From Candidatus Sigynarchaeota archaeon (GTDB taxonomy: Archaea > Asgardarchaeota > Jordarchaeia > Jordarchaeales > Jordarchaeaceae): a stretch of DNA of 9,094 bases. Below are positions 1 through 5,871 of the stretch, one piece after another. How positions within the stretch are numbered: position 1 is the stretch's first letter; each line of letters starts with the position of its first letter. The stretch is from contig JAUQYY010000260.1 in assembly GCA_030587505.1 (NCBI GenBank), positions 1 to 9,094 on the forward strand, read 5' to 3'. A program made the translations under genes and the position numbers. The notes beneath the pieces were generated by a model. That model ran no database searches. It worked only from the letters and a program-made list of their open reading frames with translations, and was not told the origin of the DNA.

Positions 1-35
1 AGTATACTCTCCCAATGGTATGAGTAGTCACCATT

Positions 36-70
36 GAAGCAGGAAGCCCGCCTATTTATAGGTGGGAGGG
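36..70 (+). repeat. Right-end hairpin of an IS200/IS605-type element lying upstream
   Basis: An 8-bp stem (47-54 with 59-66, one G-T wobble, 4-nt loop TTTA) follows the motif GAAGCAGGAAGCCCGC. The same GAAGCnGGAAGCCC motif precedes the hairpin of the tnpB remnant near 4530-4569, read on the minus strand. I read this as the 3' end (right end, probably also the omega-RNA 3' end) of another TnpB element whose body lies left of the window or has been lost. It could instead be the left end of the following element, but its likeness to the other right ends argues against that. Confidence 0.5.
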
Positions 71-76
71 GTTGAG

Positions 77-90
77 AAAAATTTAAATAT
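77..90 (+). promoter_or_regulatory. TATA-box promoter of tnpB
   Basis: A run of A followed by ATTTAAATAT matches an archaeal BRE plus TATA element. A TATA centre near 85 predicts transcription starting about 26 nt downstream, at roughly 111. This almost coincides with the ATG at 114, so the mRNA would be leaderless or nearly so. This is what decides the tnpB start. Confidence 0.5.
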
Positions 91-113
91 TGATTTATTC
101 TCTCAATAAAAAT

Positions 114-1232
114 ATGAAACTGACTCTCTTCGTGAAGCTTTTGCCCACCCCCGAACAAGCCAAAGCCCTCCTCGAAACGATGGAAACGTTCAACAAAGCC
201 TGCAACGAAATAGCCGATGTTGCGTTTAAACACAGAACAGCCAACAAAATACGGCTCCAGAAACTCGTCTACCACAACATTAGGCGCAAGTATGGCTTGT
301 CCGCGCAGCTGACCATCAGAGCCATCAGCAAGGTGGCTGAAGCCTACAAACGGGACAAGAGAATCAAACCAACCTTCAGGAAGCACGGAGCCATAGTCTA
401 CGACCAACGCATCCTCAGTTGGAAGGGAGCCGACAGGGTGTCCATACTGACCCTGAAGGGGAGGGAAATCATCCCCGTTAAGTACGGCGCCTACCAAGCG
501 GGGAGGCTCAACAGAGTCAGGGGACAGGCAGACCTCACCCTCAGAAACGGCGTCTTCTACCTCGCCGTCGTCGTTGACATTCCAGAACCACCAGCGTACA
601 ACGCCGAGGAGTGGCTCGGAGTAGACCTCGGAATCCGAAACATAGCCGTAGACTCCGACGGAGAGACCTGGAGTGGGAAGCACCTGAACGGACTCAGAAA
701 ACGCCACGCAAAACTCAGAGCAAAGCTTCAAAGCAAGAGAACAAGGTCTGCGAAACGCCTCCTCAAGAAGCGCAGCGGGAGGGAAGCCCGCTTCTCCAGA
801 AACGTGAACCACACTATCTCTAAGAGGTTGGTTGCGAAGGCTAAAGGCACCGGGAGGGGAATCGCCCTCGAAGACCTGAAGGGCATACGCTCCCGGATAA
901 CGGTTAGGAAGCCCCAGCGTCGCACCCAGCACTCTTGGGCGTTCCGCCAGCTCAGACAGTTCATCACCTACAAGGCGAAGCTTGCGGGCGTTCCCGTCAA
1001 AATCGTTAATCCACACAACACGAGCCGCACGTGCCCAAACTGCGGCTTCATCTCTAAAGCCAATAGAAAGGGAGAGCGTTTCCACTGTGGCAACTGCGGA
1101 TTCGCTGGGTTCGCAGACCACACCGCTGCTCTGAACATTCGGAGCAGGGCTGCAGTCAGCCAGCCAAACGTCTCGGGGAGTTCTCTCGAACATCCTATTG
1201 TTCCTCCTCAGGGACAAGCCCACATGCTTTAG
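114..1232 (+). CDS. tnpB: TnpB RNA-guided nuclease of an IS200/IS605-family element
   Basis: This is a TnpB (OrfB) protein of 372 aa, a normal full length. The family consists of RuvC-type nucleases guided by omega-RNA from the element's right end; they cut DNA next to a short motif and help maintain the transposon. The N-terminus (MKLTLFVKLLPTPEQA) is the usual family start. RuvC residues are all present: D171 in GVDLG, E253 in ALEDL and D335 in ADHTAALN. The zinc ribbon has C307/C310 and C325/C328. I chose the ATG at 114 because a longer reading from a TTG at 90 would begin inside the TATA box. The stop lies inside the right-end hairpin. No TnpA gene is beside it, so it is either a stand-alone TnpB or depends on a transposase in trans. 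It appears intact. Confidence 0.95.
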   Translation: MKLTLFVKLLPTPEQAKALLETMETFNKACNEIADVAFKHRTANKIRLQKLVYHNIRRKYGLSAQLTIRAISKVAEAYKRDKRIKPTFRKHGAIVYDQRILSWKGADRVSILTLKGREIIPVKYGAYQAGRLNRVRGQADLTLRNGVFYLAVVVDIPEPPAYNAEEWLGVDLGIRNIAVDSDGETWSGKHLNGLRKRHAKLRAKLQSKRTRSAKRLLKKRSGREARFSRNVNHTISKRLVAKAKGTGRGIALEDLKGIRSRITVRKPQRRTQHSWAFRQLRQFITYKAKLAGVPVKIVNPHNTSRTCPNCGFISKANRKGERFHCGNCGFAGFADHTAALNIRSRAAVSQPNVSGSSLEHPIVPPQGQAHML

Positions 1233-1249
1233 CTGTGGGTAGCTGACAC
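1213..1249 (+). ncRNA. Right end / omega-RNA 3' hairpin of the tnpB element
   Basis: A 6-bp stem (CCCACA 1219-1224 with TGTGGG 1234-1239) with a 9-nt loop overlaps the last codons of tnpB and is followed by GTAGCTGACAC. The remnant element's end near 4530-4569 shows the same AAGCCCACA, GCTTTAGC and GGGTAGCT blocks. In this family the omega-RNA scaffold comes from the tnpB 3' part plus right end, with the guide being whatever flanks it. The guide would then begin near 1245-1250. The exact transposon boundary cannot be placed without an empty site. Confidence 0.55.
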
Positions 1250-1548
1250 TCCTTGAATATATCCTCAGAATAACGTGCATATGTCTTTGGAACGGGTATC
1301 CGACACCGCCAACCGGAGGATTTTCACCTGCACTACCATCCGCAAGTCTCTGAACACGGTTTTTCCGCGGGGAAAAGGCTGAGGCTATTTTCAAAGGACC
1401 GTGCGGATGGGTATGGTCGGATGGTTGGTTTGTTTACTAAAACCCTTTGAAAACTCGAGTTGAAAGTCTATTCCAGGTCAAGTAGAAACGGAAAACAAAC
1501 AATCTCTTGTTTTTCATCTCACCAGCAATGAGGAGTTGAACCGGATAA
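1250..1548. other. Gene-free spacer with a composite inverted-repeat structure (1298-1428)
   Basis: I see no convincing coding frame here. It contains complementary blocks: CCATCCGCA (1336-1344) with TGCGGATGG (1402-1410), CCAACC (1309-1314) with GGTTGG (1423-1428), and ATCCGAC (1298-1304) with GTCGGAT (1416-1422). A small hairpin sits in the middle (TTTTCC 1361-1366 with GGAAAA 1371-1376, loop GCGG). The first two pairs and the hairpin can nest together; the third would compete with the second. It could be a structured RNA, a decayed element end or a regulatory site. I cannot assign it to a known family. Confidence 0.4.
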
Positions 1549-1550
1549 AC

Positions 1551-1564
1551 AAAAGAAATATATA
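1551..1564 (+). promoter_or_regulatory. BRE/TATA promoter of the ferredoxin-AOR unit
   Basis: AAAAGAA followed by AAATATATA is a good archaeal BRE plus TATA match. With the centre near 1560, transcription should start near 1586. The transcript would then meet a Shine-Dalgarno site (GGAGGT, 1593-1598) and an ATG at 1608 before the ferredoxin gene, giving a leader of about 150 nt upstream of 1737. The next two genes are packed tightly behind it, so this is probably the promoter for the whole unit. Confidence 0.55.
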
Positions 1565-1607
1565 CCCTTGTGTTACACTTTTCTGTATCCTTGGAGGTAT
1601 CTTGGCA

Positions 1608-1752
1608 ATGGGGTATTATCTTCCGAATAAGTAAAAAAGAAGGTTCAGAACCCGAAGAGACTTTTGAGTTTAGGTTTGATACTGAGTTTCCCTACCCCAT
1701 AGAAACCTCACTAATTTTTGAGAGAGGCGATAAGCGATGCAGACCAGAATAG
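1608..1752 (+). pseudogene. Disrupted small ORF leading the AOR transcript
   Basis: GGAGGT at 1593-1598 precedes an ATG at 1608, a well-formed start. That frame encodes only MGYYLPNK and stops at 1632-1634. If one G of the GGGG run at 1610-1613 is ignored, the frame continues as MGIIFRISKK... and stays open to the stop at 1752, giving about 47 residues rich in Glu, Phe and Pro and overlapping the ferredoxin start by 16 nt. That second frame is also open upstream from a GTG at 1570, but the GTG lies before the predicted transcription start and has no ribosome site. Options are a small gene broken by an indel, a sequencing error in the G run, or a real 8-codon leader peptide. The product matches nothing I recognise. 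Confidence 0.35.
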
Positions 1753-1985
1753 GTATAGACGAATCCAGGTGCAGCGCGTGCAAAATCTGCGAAATCTTCT
1801 GCGCGGCCTACAACACCGGAGCCGCTAACCCAAAGAAGGCGCACATAAGAGTGATTAACAGACTCCCCACGCCAAGGGTTGAGTTTCTCGAAAGCTGCGA
1901 CCTCTGCGAATCCCTCAACGTGGAAATCCCGATCTGTGTAAGGTACTGCAACAGAAACGCGTTAGTGCTAAAGGAGGAGAGCTAA
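1737..1985 (+). CDS. 8-Cys ferredoxin-like electron-transfer subunit next to AOR
   Basis: An 82-aa soluble protein has two cysteine clusters: C12, C15, C18 and C22 (CSACKICEIFC) and C54, C57, C67 and C71 (CDLC...CVRYC). That is enough for two [4Fe-4S] clusters, although the second is spaced differently from a classical CxxCxxCxxxCP. The first motif resembles the ferredoxin-like subunits encoded beside aldehyde oxidoreductases. The ATG at 1737 follows GAGAGG about ten bases upstream. Its stop is one base before the AOR start, so the two are surely co-transcribed and probably translationally coupled. I infer that it carries electrons between AOR and a ferredoxin or other acceptor, possibly as a bound subunit. 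It could also serve another redox partner. Confidence 0.85.
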   Translation: MQTRIGIDESRCSACKICEIFCAAYNTGAANPKKAHIRVINRLPTPRVEFLESCDLCESLNVEIPICVRYCNRNALVLKEES

Positions 1986-1986
1986 A

Positions 1987-3822
1987 ATGAGACTCGGAGG
2001 ATACACGGGTAAAAACCTGCTAATAGACGTGTCCAAGAAGAGCTTCAAGGCAATCGACTGGACGCAGCGGAAAAACGACTGGCTGAAGCTCGTGGGAGGA
2101 AGAGGATTCGGAGCAAAAATAATATGGGAAAACACAGACAAAAACACCGACCCCCTAGGGCCAGACGGCATAATAACCCTCAACACGGGACCCCTCACCG
2201 GTCTACCAATCCCAGGAGCCGGCAGAATATCCCTGTGCGCAATAAGCCCACAGACGGGAATATGGGCAGACAGCAGCGTCGGAGGCTACGCCGGAGCCGA
2301 AATCAAACAGTGCGGGTACGACTCGGTCATCATAAAGGGAAGAAGCAGAGACCCCATCTACATACACGTCCACGACGACAACGTAGACTTCGAGGACGCC
2401 AAACACCTGTGGGGTAAGGGAAGCTTCGAAACAGAAACCATAATAAAAGACGAACTAAACAACAACGCAGAAGTACTAACCATAGGCCCCGCGGGAGAGA
2501 ACCTAGTACTCTTCGCGTGCATCACAACCGGGTACGGACGCCAAGCCGGAAGAACCGGAATGGGAGCAATACTCGGAGCAAAAAACGTCAAAGCCATCGC
2601 CATAAACGGAACACGGGACGTACCCGTCGCAGACCTCAACAAAGTCATCGAAATCACGGACGAAGCAACCCAGTACATGATGAAAAACAACCCCGAGCTC
2701 TACAACGTCTTCACCCGCCACGGAACAACAATGAGCCTAGACTGGGCCCAGGAAACAGCCTGCCTACCAACCCGAAACTTCCAGGAAAACGTATTCGAAC
2801 AGTCAGAAAACATAAACGCGGAAACCATGGAGAAGAAAATCAAGGTGGGAGACAGAGGCTGCTACTGCTGCCCGCTCGCCTGCGGAAAAGTCACGAAAAC
2901 CAGCATAAACGGGGAGCAAGTCTACGTCGAAGGACCAGAGTACGAAACCCTCGCCCTCCTCGGCTCCAACCTCGGCCTCGGAGACCTAGAAGCCATAGCG
3001 GCAGCAAACTACCTCTGCGACTACTACGGAATAGACACCATTTCAACAGGCGTCGTCATCGGGTTCGCCATAGAGTGCGCCCAGCGCGGACTAATCACAC
3101 TAGACGGACTAAAAGCCGAGTGGGGAAACACCCAAACCATACTCAACCTAATAGAAAAAATAGCACAACGAAAAGGCGTAGGAGGAATACTAGCCCAGGG
3201 AGTCAAAAAAGCCGCCGAAATCATCGGAAACGAAAGCCAAGCCATAGCCATGCACGTAAAAGGACTAGAACAATCCGGCTACGAAACAAGATCCACACCA
3301 GGAATGTCCCTAGCCTACGGCACCTCAGACCTCGGAGCCCACCACAGCAGGTCCACAATAGTCGGTTGGGAAACAAGAACAGACCGCTTCGGAATAACCC
3401 GAGAAAAAGTAGAAACACAGATACTCCTCCAACACCAGCGCAGCCTATTCGACGCACTAGGAACATGCCGATTCCAGTGGTGCGAGGCAAAGCTCCCCTT
3501 CGAATTCTACCCAAGATACTACACCGCCGCAACAGGCCTAAACACGGGTCAGGACGAACTACTCCTAGGCGCGGAGAGAATATTCAACCTCACACGAATG
3601 ATAAACGTCAGACGCGGCATCACAAGAAAAGACGACTACCCGCCACCAAGAACACTCCACGAACCACTCCCAAGCGGACCGTACAAGGGCAGAAAAATGG
3701 AGAAAGAAGACTACGACAAGCTCCTAGACATGTACTACGAACTACGAGGATGGGACAAAAACGGAATCCCCACCAAAGAAAAACTAGAAGCACTAGAACT
3801 AAAAACAAAACAGCCAAACTAG
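1987..3822 (+). CDS. aor: Tungstopterin aldehyde:ferredoxin oxidoreductase (AOR family)
   Basis: This 611-aa protein has normal AOR-family length. The family oxidises aldehydes to carboxylic acids using a tungsten (or molybdenum) bis-pterin and one [4Fe-4S] cluster, passing electrons to ferredoxin in the cytoplasm. The N-terminal AFOR domain starts with GGYTGKNLLIDVS, and VGGRGFGAK follows. Cluster ligands are visible as C292, C295 and C299 (CYCCPLAC), with the fourth, C494, in DALGTC. Other family motifs are EGPEYET (about 316-322), GIDTISTG (about 348-355) and GAHHSR (about 450-455). A strong ribosome site (AAGGAGGAG, 1971-1979) fixes the ATG. The family covers aldehyde, formaldehyde, glyceraldehyde-3-phosphate and unknown WOR substrates, and I cannot choose among them. 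The coding strand is very poor in T (9 in 120 bases at 3601-3720), leaving long false frames across it. Confidence 0.96.
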   Translation: MRLGGYTGKNLLIDVSKKSFKAIDWTQRKNDWLKLVGGRGFGAKIIWENTDKNTDPLGPDGIITLNTGPLTGLPIPGAGRISLCAISPQTGIWADSSVGGYAGAEIKQCGYDSVIIKGRSRDPIYIHVHDDNVDFEDAKHLWGKGSFETETIIKDELNNNAEVLTIGPAGENLVLFACITTGYGRQAGRTGMGAILGAKNVKAIAINGTRDVPVADLNKVIEITDEATQYMMKNNPELYNVFTRHGTTMSLDWAQETACLPTRNFQENVFEQSENINAETMEKKIKVGDRGCYCCPLACGKVTKTSINGEQVYVEGPEYETLALLGSNLGLGDLEAIAAANYLCDYYGIDTISTGVVIGFAIECAQRGLITLDGLKAEWGNTQTILNLIEKIAQRKGVGGILAQGVKKAAEIIGNESQAIAMHVKGLEQSGYETRSTPGMSLAYGTSDLGAHHSRSTIVGWETRTDRFGITREKVETQILLQHQRSLFDALGTCRFQWCEAKLPFEFYPRYYTAATGLNTGQDELLLGAERIFNLTRMINVRRGITRKDDYPPPRTLHEPLPSGPYKGRKMEKEDYDKLLDMYYELRGWDKNGIPTKEKLEALELKTKQPN

Positions 3823-3929
3823 AAGAAAAGCAGAAGCTCCACCTCCATCATCCACACCGGACGCGAAGGAAAAGCGAGAAAAACAGCAGGCAACCGTCGA
3901 AGCGCCCCCACCGTCAACCAACCCTGACC

Positions 3930-4211
3930 TCAGTCGGCGTCCCCCAGGCGTTTTTTGAGGAACTCCTCGGCTTCCTCCAAACCCCTTCTCTCCCACTCAA
4001 CGAGCCCGTCCCTTATCTTACTCGCGCACACCGAACAAACGGCCGCACCGCTGACCGCGTCAACATAGACGATGTCGGACGCCCTCCGCTTCTTTCCACA
4101 GACAACACAGACAAACTCGCTTCGTTTCTCCCTCAATTTTGAGAACTCCGAATGGGCATTTGTAGCCCACAACCACCAAAGAATAGACGCATACCCCCAA
4201 ATAAGTGCCAT
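3930..4211 (-). CDS. Small zinc-ribbon protein with a hydrophobic N-terminus
   Basis: This 93-aa protein is not one I recognise by name. Residues 1-17 (rich in Trp, Leu and Ile, with WWLW) could form a short membrane anchor. Two CxxC pairs, C35/C38 (CVVC) and C59/C62 (CSVC), are 20 residues apart and would bind one zinc. A charged, probably helical tail (about 66-93) follows. The ATG at 4211 lies about 37 bases behind a GGTATAATAATG TATA-like box on the minus strand, which supports this start and a leader of about ten bases. The gene converges on AOR, with 107 bases between the two stop codons. A role in nucleic-acid or protein binding at the membrane is only a guess. A later start that removes the hydrophobic stretch cannot be excluded. 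Confidence 0.7.
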   Translation of the reverse strand: MALIWGYASILWWLWATNAHSEFSKLREKRSEFVCVVCGKKRRASDIVYVDAVSGAAVCSVCASKIRDGLVEWERRGLEEAEEFLKKRLGDAD

Positions 4212-4235
4212 ACAATCGGAGTCAACTATTAACCG

Positions 4236-4271
4236 CTCATAACATTATTATACCACAACTAAATAAATCTT
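4236..4271. promoter_or_regulatory. Divergent promoter region
   Basis: On the minus strand, GGTATAATAATG (4243-4254) is a TATA-like box placed about 26 bases before a predicted start near 4222, suitable for the zinc-ribbon gene. On the plus strand, AACTAAATAAATCTT (4257-4271) predicts transcription near 4291, next to the ATG at 4293. The two face away from each other. Confidence 0.4.
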
Positions 4272-4292
4272 ACCCCAAGAACAAGTGATAAG

Positions 4293-4522
4293 ATGAGGAA
4301 TCGTTTGGTCTCGCCCAGCACGATCCAGGCTAATCGCAGACGCGGTGAAAGGGACGCGATGAACGTAGCAAGGGAACGGGTGAGAGCAAACCGGCAGCGA
4401 TCGTTATAACCGGAGACGGAAAACGAGAATTCAAGCTACTGCGGGCAATCGCAAAAAGGCAAAATGGTTTAAAGACCCTCTGGTTTCCCATAAAGCCCCT
4501 CCCCACACACGGAGCCTTATAG
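4293..4522 (+). pseudogene. Frameshifted ORF of unknown function
   Basis: The ATG at 4293, correctly spaced from a TATA-like box for a leaderless start, opens a 37-codon basic frame (MRNRLVSPSTIQANRRR...) ending at a TAA near 4407. Another frame is open through the same place and reads KPAAIVITGDGKREFKLLRA and onward, ending at a TAG at 4520-4522. The two join smoothly if one base is gained or lost around 4375-4395. The second piece, with an IVITGDG strand-turn, looks like real protein rather than noise. Beyond 4522 lies the end of a transposon remnant, so the gene may also have lost its 3' part. I do not recognise the family. Chance open frames remain possible. Confidence 0.35.
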
Positions 4523-4529
4523 ACTTCAG

Positions 4530-4569
4530 TGAGCTACCCGCGGCTAAAGCCTGTGGGCTTCCCGCTTCA
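4530..4569 (-). repeat. Right end of the tnpB remnant
   Basis: Read on the minus strand, GAAGCGGGAAGCCCACAGG leads into a nested hairpin: CCC...GGG closing GGCT-TT-AGCC, followed by GTAGCTCAC. The same blocks occur at the right end of the intact tnpB (1213-1249), and the leading motif recurs at 36-50. This end also encodes the last residues of the remnant (EAGSPQALAAGSS), a dual use common in this family. Sequence beyond 4530 toward lower positions is therefore flanking DNA. Confidence 0.6.
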
Positions 4570-4940
4570 ATGATGAGGCTTGCTGGTATTTCTACCAGTA
4601 GAGGCTTCATCTCGGCGGGCGACTCAGGGCTACCCCATCCCCGCATCTTTATCCTGTGTGCTGAAATCCAATCCCTGTGGGGGTTTTCGTAGCTAAGCCC
4701 TTCTGAGGCGCCGCTCGGGTTTACACCCACCACTACACAAGTAGCTCTTTCAGCCTTCTCGTGTAGTAGGCGGATGAATTTGCCCCAAGAGGCGTCGAGT
4801 ATCTTTTGGGCTAAATTATGGTTTCTAACCATGTTTTTTATGTTCAGGTTTTCCACGCAGATGACGTCATAACTGTTCACGTAAAACTTTGAAAGCTTGT
4901 GGAGAAAGTCGTTCCGCTGGTTTGTCAATCTCTCATAAAT
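4531..4940 (-). pseudogene. tnpB: 5'-truncated TnpB remnant, zinc-ribbon-less type
   Basis: Only the C-terminal third of a TnpB survives. It begins near the family motif NQRNDFLHKLS and continues through VICVENLNIK (second RuvC acid), MVRNHNLAQKILDASWGKFI and VNPSGASEGLSYENPHRDWIS, ending in PAEMKPLLVEIPASLIIEAG. The first RuvC Asp and about 200 N-terminal residues are missing; upstream, in the same frame, is unrelated AT-rich sequence. Between VNP and RDWISA, where a CxxC...CxxC ribbon is expected, there are only about 14 residues and no cysteine. The frame runs on past the right end to 4431, but that tail is flanking DNA. It cannot encode an active nuclease. It is a different subtype from the other two tnpB loci here. 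Confidence 0.8.
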
Positions 4941-5072
4941 AATGTGTTTTTCAGCATTAAATAAGGTTCCACGCTCATTTTTTATGAAACCACCTAAAAA
5001 ACCATTTTGACCGAATAAGGAGAAAGCATAGAAAGACGCTTAAAAGGGGAGCAATAAGTAAAGTACCGATAT

Positions 5073-5867
5073 CTATTGGAAGATAGCCAAATGTAGTTGC
5101 TGAGCTATAATTGTAGTTAATACTGCTGTGATAATTGTTCCACGATTGGAGAACTCTAAGAATTTCTTGTAATAAGAATCCCAGATTTCCCCGGTTATTA
5201 CACCTTTAATTCTTGCTCCTTCAAAATAAGTTTCTCCCTTCACCGTTGTCCCTTCAAATAGAGCCGCCCTCTTTATGAGAGTTCCATAAAACCAAGCTCC
5301 TTCATTTATTATTGCTGTAGTAAAGTTGGCGTTTCCCCATATTGTTGCTCCATCGAATACGATATACGCTTCTATTACTGCCTTTTCAAAAGAAAGGTTT
5401 CCCTCAATTGTTGCTTTTCCAAAAGAGACTGTTGCCCCTATTTGCCTCTGTAAATATTACGTTTCATTTTATTGTTGCTCTATCGAAAACAGCATTTCCA
5501 TCTTTTTTACTGCTTCAAAATAAGCATTTCCTCCTATCGTTGCATATCCAAACCGCTTTTTTATTCGTGCTCTATTAAATCTAACATCTCCCTCTATCGT
5601 TGCTCCATCAAATATAACGTTTCCTTCTATTGTTGCTTCATCAAAATTAATATCCCCTTTTAGGATCCTCTCGGAGAGATCGACCTCTGGAAGAATACAT
5701 CCCCTAAAATCTCTTATTTCTTCTTCTATCTCTTTGTAAAATTCTCTCCTAGTTTCTTCTTCGCTTTTCAAATTCCAATCCTCATGAAGAATGCAAAAGC
5801 CTTTATTTGAGGATGGAAGCACCTTTCTATTACATTTTTTCCCATTGTATCGATATTTGGCAAGCAT
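5073..5867 (-). pseudogene. Decayed 11-residue-repeat (pentapeptide-like) protein
   Basis: The N-terminus (from MLAKYRYNGKKC, ATG at 5867) has a CNRK...FCILHEDW Cys/His module and a Glu-rich helix. Then come about a dozen repeats with an 11-residue period, such as ATIEGNVIFDG, ATIEGDVRFNR, ATIWGNANFTT and TTVKGETYFEG. Databases usually label these pentapeptide repeat-like, and a right-handed beta-helix fold is expected. The C-terminal part has a hydrophobic stretch (TIITAVLTTII). The gene is broken three times: a frameshift in the A-run near 5502-5507, a TGA where Gly is expected in ATIKxNVIF (about 5464-5466), and another frameshift near 5438-5445. The TAG at 5073-5075 may also be premature, since ISVLYLLLPF follows in frame. 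The start abuts a truncated tnpB. Function in life is unknown. Confidence 0.75.
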
Positions 5868-5871
5868 CCAC

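Noticed and set aside
90..113. A TTG start at 90 for the first tnpB.
   Set aside because: It lies within the predicted TATA box. The ATG at 114 gives the usual family N-terminus.
1459..1466. GTTGAAAG, which resembles the end of some archaeal CRISPR repeats.
   Set aside because: It occurs once, with no regularly spaced second copy, so there is no array.
2517..4142. A 541-codon open frame on the plus strand overlapping AOR.
   Set aside because: It is very rich in Arg, Lys, Asn, His and Pro with no domain, and exists because the AOR coding strand is T-poor. AOR has full family motifs in its own frame.
4431..4530. The C-terminal tail of the minus-strand TnpB remnant frame.
   Set aside because: It lies beyond the right-end hairpin, so it is flanking DNA that happens to be open.
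5326..5663. Short plus-strand open frames rich in Ser, Phe, Cys and Ile.
   Set aside because: They are the antisense of the 11-residue-repeat pseudogene.
5791..5871. An ATG at 5791 as the start of the second tnpB.
   Set aside because: The added residues (MQKPLFEDGS...) are antisense to the Cys/His module of the repeat gene and do not resemble a TnpB N-terminus.
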